64,000 bases of DNA. Source: Pseudomonadota bacterium (GTDB lineage: Bacteria; Pseudomonadota; Alphaproteobacteria; Rhizobiales; Devosiaceae). The DNA lies in contig JAEWBN010000022.1 of NCBI GenBank assembly GCA_023391095.1, positions 372,001-436,000 of the forward strand, written 5' to 3'. This document shows positions 34,154 through 43,312 of this stretch, in pieces (within the stretch, counting starts at the first letter, position 1; each line of letters starts with the position of its first letter). The notes under the pieces are model-generated. The model did no database searches. It worked only from the letters and a program-made list of their open reading frames with translations, and had not been told where the DNA came from. A program made the position numbers and the translations under genes.

Positions 34154-35728
34154 ATGAGTATCCGTGGACCCGAAGCCCTGGCGAGCCTGGAAGAGGCCAT
34201 GCGGGACATCCGCCGCGAGGAGGATGAAATCTCCAAGCGCCTCGCACGCACGGCTGAACGCATCAGCAAGATCAAGGAAAGCGAAGCCGAGCTTTTCAAG
34301 CAACTCGCTCAGTTGCGCCTGGATCCGGTCGTACAGTCCGAACTGAGCGGTCGCATCTCTGCTGCGGAAGCCAAGGCCCGCGACATGCTGAAGACGCATG
34401 CGCAGGATATCGGCAAGGCCGAGGATCTGATCCGCTCGCTCGATGATGCGCGCGCCGCCCTGGTGGAACAGCGCCGTTCTGCCCTTGCCAGGCTTGAGCA
34501 GGAGCAGGACAAGCTCAAGGCCCTCCAGCAGAGCCAGGCGAGCCTGCTTGCAAGCGACCCGGCCTTTATTGCCAAGCGCAGCGAGGCCGAGGAACTCGAT
34601 CGGGTCGCCGAACAATCGCTACGCAAGACCGAACAGGCTGAGGCCGATCGCGAGGATAAGGGGCGCCCCTATCGCGACGATCCTCTCTTTATGTATCTCT
34701 GGGAGGCAGGCTACGGCACTTCGGCCTATCGGGCCAACAACCTGGTGCGCTACTTCGACAATATGGTTGCGCGCCTTGTCGGTTTTGCCAAGGCGCGGCC
34801 GAACTACGCCATGCTCAACGAAATCCCGTTGCGGCTGCGTGAGCATGCAGAACGGCAGGAAGCCGCTGTGCAGGCCGCCGAAGCCGAACTCGTCGCAATG
34901 GAAGCTGCCGCCGTGGATGCAGCTGGCGGCAAGCCGGTGCGGCAGGCCATTGCGGACGCCCAGGCTCAGCTTGACGGTATCGACGCAGCAATCGTGCAGT
35001 GTGAGGACCAGCGTGACGCCGCCGCAAAAGCACTGCAGGACCTTGCGGAAGGGCGCGATCCCGCCTTCGAGGACGCCACTTCGGCTCTTGCCGCGGCCCT
35101 GGGCCGGGAGGATATCCAGACGCTTTTGGCCGAGGCCCGAAAAACGCGCACGGGACGCGATGACACCATCGTCGCCCAGATTGACGAAGCGCGCGCCCGG
35201 ATTCGGGAAGAAGATGAAGAGAGCCGCGAGCATCGCGAACGGCTCAAGACCCTGGCCGCGCGTCGACGCGAGCTGGAGGACATCCAGTGGGAATTCAAGA
35301 AGCAACGCTTCGATGATCCCAGGTCGAGCTTCCGCGAAGACAAGCTCGTTGGCGATCTGCTCAACGACTTCCTCCGCGGTGGTATCACGGCCGCCACCTA
35401 TTGGGACCATTGGCGCAAGAGCCAGAACTGGGCCCCCGGCAGCGAATGGGGCGCCGGATACAAGCCACAGCGCGCCCAGCGGCCGCAGAACAACCCCTGG
35501 GGCCCGAGCGGCGGCGGCTTTCAGGGGCCCGACAGCAGCATCGGTGGCTCGGGGTCCGGGCGCAAGAGCAAGCCATCTGGCGGTGGACTTGGCGGCCTCG
35601 GTGGCGGCTTGGGCGGTGGTCTGGGCGGCGGCCTTGGTGGCTTGGGTGGCGGTGGATTCTCTCGCCCGCGCACCGGCTCCTCGGGCACCCGCAAGACCGG
35701 CGGGTTCAAGACCGGCGGCCGGTTCTAG
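34154..35728 (+). CDS. Long coiled-coil protein with Gly-rich tail, third gene of the cluster
   Basis: 524 residues, no signal peptide or TM segment. Residues 1-170 and 235-400 are strong coiled coil. Between them lies a globular-looking island (about 173-230) with DDPLFMYLWEAGYGTSAYRA, probably the conserved core. WDHWRKSQNW (about 415-424) precedes a low-complexity tail: a GGGLGG-type run (about 475-500) and a basic Gly/Ser/Thr end (TGGFKTGGRF). Start ATG 4 nt after the second gene, so the two are coupled. No known family recognised with confidence; SMC-like annotations would be due to coiled coil only. Confidence 0.75.
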   Translation: MSIRGPEALASLEEAMRDIRREEDEISKRLARTAERISKIKESEAELFKQLAQLRLDPVVQSELSGRISAAEAKARDMLKTHAQDIGKAEDLIRSLDDARAALVEQRRSALARLEQEQDKLKALQQSQASLLASDPAFIAKRSEAEELDRVAEQSLRKTEQAEADREDKGRPYRDDPLFMYLWEAGYGTSAYRANNLVRYFDNMVARLVGFAKARPNYAMLNEIPLRLREHAERQEAAVQAAEAELVAMEAAAVDAAGGKPVRQAIADAQAQLDGIDAAIVQCEDQRDAAAKALQDLAEGRDPAFEDATSALAAALGREDIQTLLAEARKTRTGRDDTIVAQIDEARARIREEDEESREHRERLKTLAARRRELEDIQWEFKKQRFDDPRSSFREDKLVGDLLNDFLRGGITAATYWDHWRKSQNWAPGSEWGAGYKPQRAQRPQNNPWGPSGGGFQGPDSSIGGSGSGRKSKPSGGGLGGLGGGLGGGLGGGLGGLGGGGFSRPRTGSSGTRKTGGFKTGGRF

Positions 35729-35740
35729 CCCTACATGCCC

Positions 35741-35772
35741 CAAGAAAAAGAGCCCGGCCTCCTGCCGGGCTC
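35741..35772 (-). terminator. Terminator of the VOC gene, also downstream of the three-gene cluster
   Basis: A perfect 9-bp stem (GAGCCCGGC / GCCGGGCTC) with a 5-nt loop is followed, on the minus strand, by TTTTTCTTG. It sits between two convergent units and could serve both, though the T-run is only on the minus strand. Confidence 0.88.
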
Positions 35773-35800
35773 GACGCATTCTCCTCAGGCAAGCCGCCCA

Positions 35801-36199
35801 TCAATTGACCGGCGGCGTGGCCATGACCTCCCAGACATTGCCCTCGCTGTCCTCGAAATAGGCCGAATAGCCCCATTCGGACTGCGTTCCTTCCGTAACG
35901 ATCGCGCCGCCGGCAATCAGAACGCGCTGGAGAATGGCGTCGACCGCCTCGGGGTTTTCGGCGCGGTGGCTAAGGACAAAGCCTGGGGTTCCGGCGACGG
36001 CCTCCGGCTTGCCAGCAGTCATGGCAATCTGCTCGCGCGGAAACAGCACGAAGGAAAAGCCGCTGTCGAAGAAGAAGGCCACGTGGTCTTCGCCGGCCCC
36101 GATCTGGTCATCCGCAATGTCGAAAAGGGCCCGATAGAAGGCAAAGGCGCGCTCGAGGTCATCGACGCCGATGGTGATGATGGAAATATCCGGCTTCAT
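35801..36199 (-). CDS. VOC family protein
   Basis: 132 residues with two beta-alpha-beta-beta-beta modules. It begins MKPDISIITIGVDDLERAFAFY and ends EDSEGNVWEVMATPP. The final Glu of WEVM is in the metal-ligand position, but the first-strand ligand is Thr9/Ile rather than His, so the metal site is incomplete for a glyoxalase I. This pattern fits the large, uncharacterised VOC group near bleomycin-resistance/dioxygenase-like proteins. It ends before a strong terminator and lies 8 nt from the response regulator gene. Confidence 0.8.
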   Translation of the reverse strand: MKPDISIITIGVDDLERAFAFYRALFDIADDQIGAGEDHVAFFFDSGFSFVLFPREQIAMTAGKPEAVAGTPGFVLSHRAENPEAVDAILQRVLIAGGAIVTEGTQSEWGYSAYFEDSEGNVWEVMATPPVN

Positions 36200-36207
36200 G
36201 CTGGGCC

Positions 36208-36879
36208 TCAGTTTGTTTCGGAACCCGTCGCAAAAAGTGCGTCGAACTTTCCATCCTCAATCCGTGATGCGGCGATCACGGCCTGGGTACGGCTGTCGAC
36301 ATCCAGCTTTTGGAGGATCGCTGACACGTGGGCTTTGACAGTCGCTTCGGAAATGGAAAGCTCGTAGGCGATCTGCTTGTTCATCAAGCCATCGCTCAGC
36401 ATCATCAGTACTCGCACCTGCTGTGGCGTCAGCGTCGCGAGGCGCTTCATCAGCGCGGTGTGATCATCGTCCTCACCCAGGGCCGTACCGGCGGGCACGA
36501 AGACTTCGCCCGACAGAACCGTTTCGATGGCACGCCGAATTTCGGTCGGCCCCTCGGACTTGTGCAGATAACCCGCCGCGCCCAGTTCGAAGGCGCGGCG
36601 CACGACGGTCGCGTCTTCCACCGCCGAGATGATCATTACGGGAATGTCGGGATACTGGGCCCGCAGCAGCAGGAGGCCGGAAAAGCCACGCACGCCCGGC
36701 ATGTTAAGGTCCAGCAGCACAAGATCGCAGTCGCGGTCACTGTCGAGCGCTGCGCTCAGGGCGGCCAGGTCACCCGCTTCCTCGACGCTCACAGTTGCAT
36801 CGCCGCCTGCCAGCGTCTGGCGCAGAGCCGCCCGGAACAGGGGGTGGTCGTCAACGATGATGATGCGCCGGCGCGTCAT
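36208..36879 (-). CDS. NarL/FixJ-family response regulator
   Basis: 223 residues, two-component DNA-binding response regulator. Receiver domain (about 4-122): acidic pair Asp10-Asp11, phospho-acceptor Asp57 in LLDLNMPG, and Lys107 in YLHKSE. LuxR-type helix-turn-helix (about 150-212) with TPQQVRVLMMLSDGL and ATVKAHVSAIL. GAGGAG about 8 nt upstream fixes the ATG at 36879. No histidine kinase gene is adjacent, so the partner is unknown; the only kinase in the window lies at 54-55 kb. Confidence 0.92.
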   Translation of the reverse strand: MTRRRIIIVDDHPLFRAALRQTLAGGDATVSVEEAGDLAALSAALDSDRDCDLVLLDLNMPGVRGFSGLLLLRAQYPDIPVMIISAVEDATVVRRAFELGAAGYLHKSEGPTEIRRAIETVLSGEVFVPAGTALGEDDDHTALMKRLATLTPQQVRVLMMLSDGLMNKQIAYELSISEATVKAHVSAILQKLDVDSRTQAVIAASRIEDGKFDALFATGSETN

Positions 36880-37051
36880 GAACTGGTCTCCTCGCCGTAG
36901 GTAATAATCCATAAAACACTGCAATTGCGGTGCCCGGCATCGCATAATGCATCAATGCTTAACGGCTTCTTTACCATGTTTTCTCAAGAGTAACCGTCAT
37001 ACCTTCGTGTTGAATCGCGAGGGCTTCGTCGTTTCATGACAGGGACTTGCC

Positions 37052-40000
37052 ATGGCCCGCGCCACCCACCACAGGGACTATACCGAGGTTGAGGCAGAGG
37101 CCGGCGCCGGCGAATGGCAGGCCTTGCGCGGTGAATTGGTGGCGCTTCTCGACAAGGTCGAAAGCCGTTATGGGCAGGCAGAGCCGACCCCTTCCGGCCT
37201 CAGCCAGCGGGTGCAGCAGTTGCGCCAGCAGGTCGAAGCGCCGCCGGCCAGCAGCCGCCATCGCGAAGCGCTACGCAGCGTCAAGCGCGCCGTTGATCGC
37301 TTCAACGTGCCCGACCTTGCCGCACAGGATGACGTCGAAGACGACCTGACCCTGGCCATCGCCGAAATCCGCAGCCGTCAGGGCGCGGCGCAGCAGCGGC
37401 GTGCCGGCCCATCGCCCGAACTGCGCGACTTGGGCGCCCTTGTCGGCGGCATGAGCCAGCGGCTCGAGCGGTTGGAAGGCGAACTCAAGTCGCAGCGCTC
37501 CGGTCATCAGGTGCGCGAGGTTGCCGGCCAGGTCGAACAGTTGACCCAGGTGGTTGAATTGCTCGCCGGTGCCGTGGGCGAAACCGGGCAGGTCAAGCGG
37601 CTCGAGACCCAGATTGCGGTCCTCGCATCGATGATCGAGGAGAGCCCCAAGGTCGACCTCAACGCCGTCAACGCCCGGCTTGACGATGTATCCGCCACTG
37701 TTGCCAAACTGGCCGACCTTCAGGCCCAGCAGATGGAACGCGAAATCGCCCGCGACAAGCGCAGCCAGGCTGCCGCGCGCATCGATCCCGCCGAAGCGCT
37801 GGCGCCCGCTATGCACTCCATCGAAGAGAGCGTGCGCAATGTCTATGACCGCATCGATGCCATCGAGCGCAATGTCGCCCTGTCGACTGGGGATTTTGAA
37901 CGCCTGACCAGCGAGATGGCAGCCTTTACCAAGGCGATGAACAGCCAGTCGGCGCAGCCAGAACTCATGCAGCGTATCGCCGCGATGGCCGACCGGCTCG
38001 AAGGCATCGACAGCGCCAACAGCGACGTTTCCGCCCTCAAGCATGACATCGCCACGCTGCAGACGGCCGTCATGGACGGCATGGAGCCGCGCTTCCAGCG
38101 CCTCGAAAACCAGATCGAAGCGCTTGCCGACAAAGTCGTCCCAATGGACACCAAAGCGGTCGAAAGCCAACTCAAAGCGCTGATGGCGCGTATGGATGAT
38201 GCTGGCGCGCAACTCGATGGCCTGGCTCGCCTCTATGCCGGGGACGAGAAGCCGGACCTAGAGTCACTGGCCACCATGGTTGCCGAGCGCACCAGCGAAG
38301 CCATGACACGCAAGGCCCCCGCCCCCGTCGCCATGTTCGGGCCGGAAAGCCTCAAGAGCATTGAGGACCGCATCGGCGAGTTCATCCGGGCCAAGAGCAA
38401 GGGGCCGGATTATGAAGAGATCGCCGATCTCGTTGCATCGCGCGCTTCTGCCGCCATAGCCCGCACGGCTCCAGGCGCCGACGCCAGCCAGGACAGCATC
38501 GAGGCTCTCGAACACCGGATGGCAGCGCTGCTCAACACCGCGGGCAGGGAGACCGCCGAACGCCTCGCCCGGCTTGAAGCAACCTTGGCACAGCGCGGCA
38601 TTGAAGACGCCCAGCCCAAAAATTCTGCTGCACCTGCCCGCCTGATGTCAGAGCCGGCTTCTGGCCGGATGCCGCAGGCGGAAAACCGCCTCGACACCAT
38701 TCTTGCCAGCCTTGGCGCCACGCGCGACGACATTATGCCAGCCAATCCGGCTGAAGAAGCGCCGCTGGTTGATCGTGGTTTTGCCGCCGGAGGCGCCGTT
38801 CGCCGGGAGGTGGGCGCCAAAGCCGGCAAACCCGCATCTGTGCCTGCACCGAGCCCGGTCACGCCATCCGCCGCAACTGCCGAGACGCCACGGTTCGACC
38901 CCAGCCTTGCCGAGCGGCCGCCCCGCCCACAGTCTGCCTTTGCGACATCCCAACCCGATCCCTTTGCGGATCTGCCGACCGCACAGCCGGTCGTGGAAGC
39001 GCCTGCGGCAGCTTCAAGCACCAGCACATTCGTAGCTGCGGCCCGCCGGGCGCAGCGTGCGCGCCAGGAAGAAAACACCGCTGCCGATAGCGGGAATTCC
39101 ATCATTGGCCGCGCCCTGGCTCGCGTCCGCTCGCGTAGTTCGGAAGCCGAAACTGCAGCACAGCCAAAACCCGTGACTGTGCCAGTTCCCACAGTCGCCG
39201 CTGCCCCCGTCGACGTCCCGACAGAACCGGTCAAGCGCGCACGCCGTAAGCACCGCGACGCGCAAGAGGCCCCTATTCCCGCTTCCGTGTCCGATGCAGG
39301 CGCGACGGACGAGGCCCAGCCCAGCTTCCTCACCCGGCACCGTCGGCCCCTCCTGTTGGCTGCAACTTTGGTTGCCGTATCCATGCTGGCTCTCAATCTG
39401 GTGCTCCAGCGCTCGGCGCCGTCGGCGAACGCAGCGCGCGCCAGCGTCGAAACGACGGAGACCGGCGCAGACAATCCGCCGCCCTCCGCCGACGAATCGT
39501 CGGTTGTGCCGCCGCGTGTGATCGAGATGGTGGACCCTACCGCTACGGGCTCGATCAATCCGGGCGAGCCCATGAGCTTCAGCAAGGCCACAGCAACCGT
39601 TGCGGCCCTGCCGCCCACTCTCTCGGCGACATCAAGGGGCATTGAGCTGGCCGACGATGTCACAGAGCCAGACGCGCCGACCAACGGCGCGCCCGAGTTC
39701 ACCGGCTCGATCGGTCAGGCTCCGGTCACGCCCGTAGTGCCTTTTGAGCTCCCTCCTGAGGCGATCGGTCCGCTTGAACTGCGCCAGACGGCTGCAGACG
39801 GCGATGCCAAGGCGCAATTTGAAGTCGCGGCCATCTTCACCGAGGGGCAGGCCGTCTCCCAGGATTATGCCGAAGCTGCCAAGTGGTACGAGCGCGCGGC
39901 CGCACAAGGCTTCGTCCCTGCTCAATACCGTCTGGGGAACCTTTACGAAGTCGGCCAGGGCGTCGAAAAGGACCTCGAGCAGGCGCGGCTCTGGTATCAG

Positions 40001-40597
40001 CGTGCCGCCGAGGCCGGCAACCGGATGGCGATGCACAATCTGGCGGCGCTCTATGCCGGTGGCCAGATCGGGGACCAGCAGTTTGAGCTGGCTGCCGAAT
40101 GGTTCGAGCAGGCAGCTGCGCTCGGCATGACCGACAGCCAGTTCAACCTGGGTATGCTTCATGCCCGCGGCCTGGGCGTCGAACAGGACTTCGAGGCCTC
40201 CTACAAGTGGTTTTCACTGGCAGCGCTGAGCGGCGACAAGGACGCGGCCCAGGCGCGCGATGACATGGCAAAGTCCCTTTCGGCCGAGGCGGTCAGCCGG
40301 ATCAACGCCACGATCGAAGGCTGGAAGCCCGAGCCCGTGGACTTGGCCGCAAATTTTGCGCCCATAGGGACATGGCTGAAGACCTTCGATCCCGGTCAGG
40401 CCATCACCAGCCGCGACGTTATTGCCAAGGTGCAGGGCGCGCTGTCGCGGCTCGGTTTCGATGTCGGCACGGCCGACGGCGTGGCCGGTCCGAAGACCGC
40501 CGAAGCCATCAAGGCCTTCGAGCGCGGTGTGGGCATGTCTGAAACCGGCGTCGTCAACCCCCGCTTCCTCGCGGTCCTGGGCAGTCAGCCTGTCTGA
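37052..40597 (+). CDS. PodJ-like polar localisation protein with Sel1 repeats and PG-binding domain
   Basis: 1181 residues, single-pass inner-membrane protein. Residues 1 to about 530 are mostly coiled coil; about 530-760 is Pro/Ala-rich and disordered; one TM helix lies near 768-788 (LLLAATLVAVSMLALNLVL); the periplasmic part carries Sel1-like repeats (about 905-1075; AAKWYERAAAQGFVPAQYRL is one unit) and a C-terminal peptidoglycan-binding domain (about 1120-1180; LGFDVGTADGVAGPKT). This is the layout of rhizobial and caulobacter PodJ, which marks a pole and recruits pilus and division factors. AGGGA stands 7 nt before the ATG. A link to the Tad pilus locus 20 kb away is plausible but inferred. 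Confidence 0.85.
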   Translation: MARATHHRDYTEVEAEAGAGEWQALRGELVALLDKVESRYGQAEPTPSGLSQRVQQLRQQVEAPPASSRHREALRSVKRAVDRFNVPDLAAQDDVEDDLTLAIAEIRSRQGAAQQRRAGPSPELRDLGALVGGMSQRLERLEGELKSQRSGHQVREVAGQVEQLTQVVELLAGAVGETGQVKRLETQIAVLASMIEESPKVDLNAVNARLDDVSATVAKLADLQAQQMEREIARDKRSQAAARIDPAEALAPAMHSIEESVRNVYDRIDAIERNVALSTGDFERLTSEMAAFTKAMNSQSAQPELMQRIAAMADRLEGIDSANSDVSALKHDIATLQTAVMDGMEPRFQRLENQIEALADKVVPMDTKAVESQLKALMARMDDAGAQLDGLARLYAGDEKPDLESLATMVAERTSEAMTRKAPAPVAMFGPESLKSIEDRIGEFIRAKSKGPDYEEIADLVASRASAAIARTAPGADASQDSIEALEHRMAALLNTAGRETAERLARLEATLAQRGIEDAQPKNSAAPARLMSEPASGRMPQAENRLDTILASLGATRDDIMPANPAEEAPLVDRGFAAGGAVRREVGAKAGKPASVPAPSPVTPSAATAETPRFDPSLAERPPRPQSAFATSQPDPFADLPTAQPVVEAPAAASSTSTFVAAARRAQRARQEENTAADSGNSIIGRALARVRSRSSEAETAAQPKPVTVPVPTVAAAPVDVPTEPVKRARRKHRDAQEAPIPASVSDAGATDEAQPSFLTRHRRPLLLAATLVAVSMLALNLVLQRSAPSANAARASVETTETGADNPPPSADESSVVPPRVIEMVDPTATGSINPGEPMSFSKATATVAALPPTLSATSRGIELADDVTEPDAPTNGAPEFTGSIGQAPVTPVVPFELPPEAIGPLELRQTAADGDAKAQFEVAAIFTEGQAVSQDYAEAAKWYERAAAQGFVPAQYRLGNLYEVGQGVEKDLEQARLWYQRAAEAGNRMAMHNLAALYAGGQIGDQQFELAAEWFEQAAALGMTDSQFNLGMLHARGLGVEQDFEASYKWFSLAALSGDKDAAQARDDMAKSLSAEAVSRINATIEGWKPEPVDLAANFAPIGTWLKTFDPGQAITSRDVIAKVQGALSRLGFDVGTADGVAGPKTAEAIKAFERGVGMSETGVVNPRFLAVLGSQPV

Positions 40598-40729
40598 ACA
40601 CGCCTAGGGCCGTCCCGGTCGCGGGCCTGCCCAAACCATAAAATGCGCATCAAATCGGCAGAACCTTGACCTCTTGTTGACGCTCAGGTCTTAGGGTGTC
40701 TGTCAGCATTTTTGCACGGGATCAGAGGA

Positions 40730-41656
40730 TTGCAGATCTATCTGCCGATCGCCGAACTGTCCGTGAACCTGTTCTTTCTGGTGGGAATCGGAGGAGCGGT
40801 GGGCTTTTTGTCGGGCCTGTTCGGCGTCGGCGGCGGTTTCCTGCTCACTCCCCTGCTGATCTTTTCCGGCGTCCCCACTGCCGTGGCAGTCGCATCGGTC
40901 ACCGGCCAGGTCGTGGCGGCTTCGACATCCGGCGCCTTGAGCCATTACCGGCGCGGCGGGATCGATCTGCATCTGGCGCTTTATCTGGTTATATCAGGCA
41001 TTCTGGGGGCCTTCGGGGGCGTCGCAGCCTTTGCGCTGCTGCGTGATGCGGGCCAGCTCGATCTCGTCATCTCCCTTGGCTTTCTGGTGCTCTTGGGCTT
41101 TGTTGGCGTGCTCATGCTGCAAGAGTCGGTACGCGCCCTCATCAAGCAGCGCCGTGGTGTCGTCGTGCGCGAGCGCCTGCCCAACCAGCACAACTGGATG
41201 CATGGCTTGCCGCTGCGTGTCCGCTTCAAGAAGAGCAGACTGTATATCAGCGTGCTCCCGGTCCTCGTGATCGGGCTGTTCATCGGCTTTGTGGGTTCGC
41301 TGCTCGGCATTGGCGGCGGTTTCATCATGGTCCCGGCGCTGGTGTATCTGCTGCGCGTGCCTGGCAATGTGGTCATTGGCACTTCGCTGGCGCAGGTCGT
41401 CGCCATGATGGCGGCCACCACCATTCTCCACGCAGTTCAGAGCCAGAGCGTTGATATTCTTCTGGCTTTTTGTCTCATGGTGGGGGGCGTCGCCGGAGCG
41501 CAGTTCGGTGCTGCCGCCGGCAAAAACCTGCGCGGCGAACAATTGCGCGGCTTGCTCGCGCTCCTCATCCTGGCGGTGGCAATCCGCTTCGGACTCTCGC
41601 TTATCCTCACGCCGTCGGACGTCTATTCCATGGCCGTCACGGGGATCGCCCGATGA
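40730..41656 (+). CDS. TauE/SafE family sulfite/organosulfonate exporter-like permease
   Basis: 308 residues with about eight TM helices in two homologous halves, each opening with the family's glycine motif: GFLSGLFGVGGGFLLTP near residue 20 and GFVGSLLGIGGGFIMVP near residue 205. A polar cytoplasmic loop (about 130-180) separates them. I chose TTG at 40730, giving the start MQIYLPIAE, which I recall as the usual start of close relatives; a TTG six codons upstream is open too. The stop overlaps the start of the next gene (ATGA). Substrate unknown; sulfur-containing anions are typical for the family. Confidence 0.88.
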   Translation: MQIYLPIAELSVNLFFLVGIGGAVGFLSGLFGVGGGFLLTPLLIFSGVPTAVAVASVTGQVVAASTSGALSHYRRGGIDLHLALYLVISGILGAFGGVAAFALLRDAGQLDLVISLGFLVLLGFVGVLMLQESVRALIKQRRGVVVRERLPNQHNWMHGLPLRVRFKKSRLYISVLPVLVIGLFIGFVGSLLGIGGGFIMVPALVYLLRVPGNVVIGTSLAQVVAMMAATTILHAVQSQSVDILLAFCLMVGGVAGAQFGAAAGKNLRGEQLRGLLALLILAVAIRFGLSLILTPSDVYSMAVTGIAR

Positions 41657-42414
41657 TGCGCTCGGTTGCGTTCCTGGTCTTCCTTGTCTTTCTGATAGCG
41701 CCTGCCGCGGCGCAGCGGCTGATCTCGAGCGTTTCCAATGACAGCGTGGAGATTACCTCCAGTTTCGACGGCGAAAGACTGACCTTTTTCGGCACGATTG
41801 CGCCGGCGGCCGGCTCCGAAGAGCGTGTCGTCAGCGGACCATTCGAGGTGGTGGTCGTAGTGCTGGGGCCTACGCAGGATCGCGTGGCACGGCGCAAGAC
41901 CAATGTCTTCGGGGTCTGGCTCAACGCAGAGCAAATGGAATTCCGCAGGTTTCCCAGCTACTTCCACGTTCTTTCGAGCCGGCGGCTGGTCGACATTGCC
42001 GATATCGCCACACTCAATGCCAACTTCATCTTGCCCGAGTCCTACGCCATGACGCCCAATCCCGCGGGCTTCATGAAGACCCTCAGTTTCGGGCGTGAAC
42101 TGATCCGGCTGATGTCAGAGGAGGGGCTTTTCGGGGTTCAGGAAAACGGCGTCCAGTTCATGTCGGACACGTTTTACTCGGCCCAGCTGACGCTGCCCAG
42201 CAGTGCGCCGCCGGGGCCCTATATTGCCCAGACTTATGTTTTCAAGAATGGGCAGATCATTGCCCGGAAATCGGAAGGATTTTCGGTCCGCAAGATCGGT
42301 TTCGAGCGGTTTCTGGCCCAATCGGCAGCCCAATCGCCGCTGCTTTACGGCATTGCCTGCGTGATCCTGGCACTCTTCACCGGCTGGCTGGGCGGGGTTT
42401 TATTCCGTCGCTGA
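41653..42414 (+). CDS. TIGR02186-type membrane protein, partner of the TauE/SafE permease
   Basis: 253 residues: a signal peptide or N-terminal helix (MMRSVAFLVFLVFLIAPAAA), a periplasmic beta-rich domain (about 22-220) with ITSSFDGERLTFFG, and a C-terminal TM helix (about 228-248). It is a known companion of TauE/SafE permeases in alphaproteobacteria, filed as TIGR02186. ATGA overlap with the permease gene shows that the two products are made together. Converges on pdeM, with 7 nt between stops. Confidence 0.85.
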   Translation: MMRSVAFLVFLVFLIAPAAAQRLISSVSNDSVEITSSFDGERLTFFGTIAPAAGSEERVVSGPFEVVVVVLGPTQDRVARRKTNVFGVWLNAEQMEFRRFPSYFHVLSSRRLVDIADIATLNANFILPESYAMTPNPAGFMKTLSFGRELIRLMSEEGLFGVQENGVQFMSDTFYSAQLTLPSSAPPGPYIAQTYVFKNGQIIARKSEGFSVRKIGFERFLAQSAAQSPLLYGIACVILALFTGWLGGVLFRR

Positions 42415-42421
42415 CAAGACT

Positions 42422-43129
42422 TTAGCCGGCAACGAGGCGCCGCGTCGGGACCGGATACGCCCTGTCGCGGCCGAGCATGGTGACTTCGAGGGCCGGCCAA
42501 TGGAAAAGGCCGAGGAACGCCGGGGACATGATGTTGAGGGCCCCGGTCGAGCTGCCATAGGCTGGTAGGATCATCAGGCGATTGTCGTGCACGAAACACG
42601 GTTTACGGGACGAGCGGCCGTTGATGAGGACGCGGGCGGCCGGGTGCAAGTGCCCGCAGATAAAGCCTTTTTGGCCGCGCTGGGGTTCGTGGACCAGACG
42701 CAGACCATCCACTTCCAGCTCAGGCAGGCAGGTGCCGCCGAGGCTGGTCGGAGCCGGATCATGATTGCCCGAAAGCCAGATGCAAGTGACGCTATCGGTT
42801 ATAGCATCAAGGCGCATCCGGTCCGAAGTGGTTAACAGACTGTGAGCGTCGACACGATGAAACGTGTCACCCAAGGCGATAAGGTGACGCGCACCGGTGC
42901 GACGGAGATCCGTCTCCAGCCGCGACAGGGTCATGGCCGTGTCATAGGGGGGCAGCATCTGCCCGCGACGGGCAAAACTGGCCATCTTCTCGAAATGCAG
43001 ATCGGCAACGAGCAGCGTCTCCCGCGCGCGCCAATAAAGGGCGCCCGAGGCAAGCGGTTCGAAATTGTGGCCGGCAAAACGCAAGATCGGTGTCTCTGTG
43101 ATCTCGGCCCTAGATAGAGAGTAGCTCAA
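42422..43129 (-). CDS. pdeM: Ligase-associated DNA damage response endonuclease PdeM
   Basis: 235-residue calcineurin-like metallophosphoesterase. The metal motifs are in order: VADLHFEK, GDTFHR, SGNHDP and CGHLHP. The PdeM family works with an Lhr-type helicase in a DNA repair set that also includes a ligase and an exonuclease. Its usual helicase partner is encoded 3.5 kb upstream on the same strand, with a sugar dehydrogenase pair and a repeat array between them; see the findings. Starts with a 182-nt gap to the Tat-type gene on the other strand. Confidence 0.9.
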   Translation of the reverse strand: MSYSLSRAEITETPILRFAGHNFEPLASGALYWRARETLLVADLHFEKMASFARRGQMLPPYDTAMTLSRLETDLRRTGARHLIALGDTFHRVDAHSLLTTSDRMRLDAITDSVTCIWLSGNHDPAPTSLGGTCLPELEVDGLRLVHEPQRGQKGFICGHLHPAARVLINGRSSRKPCFVHDNRLMILPAYGSSTGALNIMSPAFLGLFHWPALEVTMLGRDRAYPVPTRRLVAG

Positions 43130-43312
43130 CTTCGCCCAAGCAGGTCTGGTCGCACGGATGCGTTACCGGCTTCTAGCAGATTCGCTTTTTGTTCCGAAAG
43201 GCGCGCATGGTCGCAAGGCGTGGGCATAAGTGAGATTGCCCCGCCGCTCTTATGAAGTTGTAAACCCCTCAGCCATAAGCGTTTTTCCAAACGGCAAGGT
43301 TGAGGGGTGCCT

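Noticed and set aside
35575..35660. Short tandem DNA repeat of GGC-rich units as a separate repeat element
   Set aside because: It is the coding sequence for the GGGLGG tail of the third cluster gene; the frame is open and the repeat is explained at the protein level.
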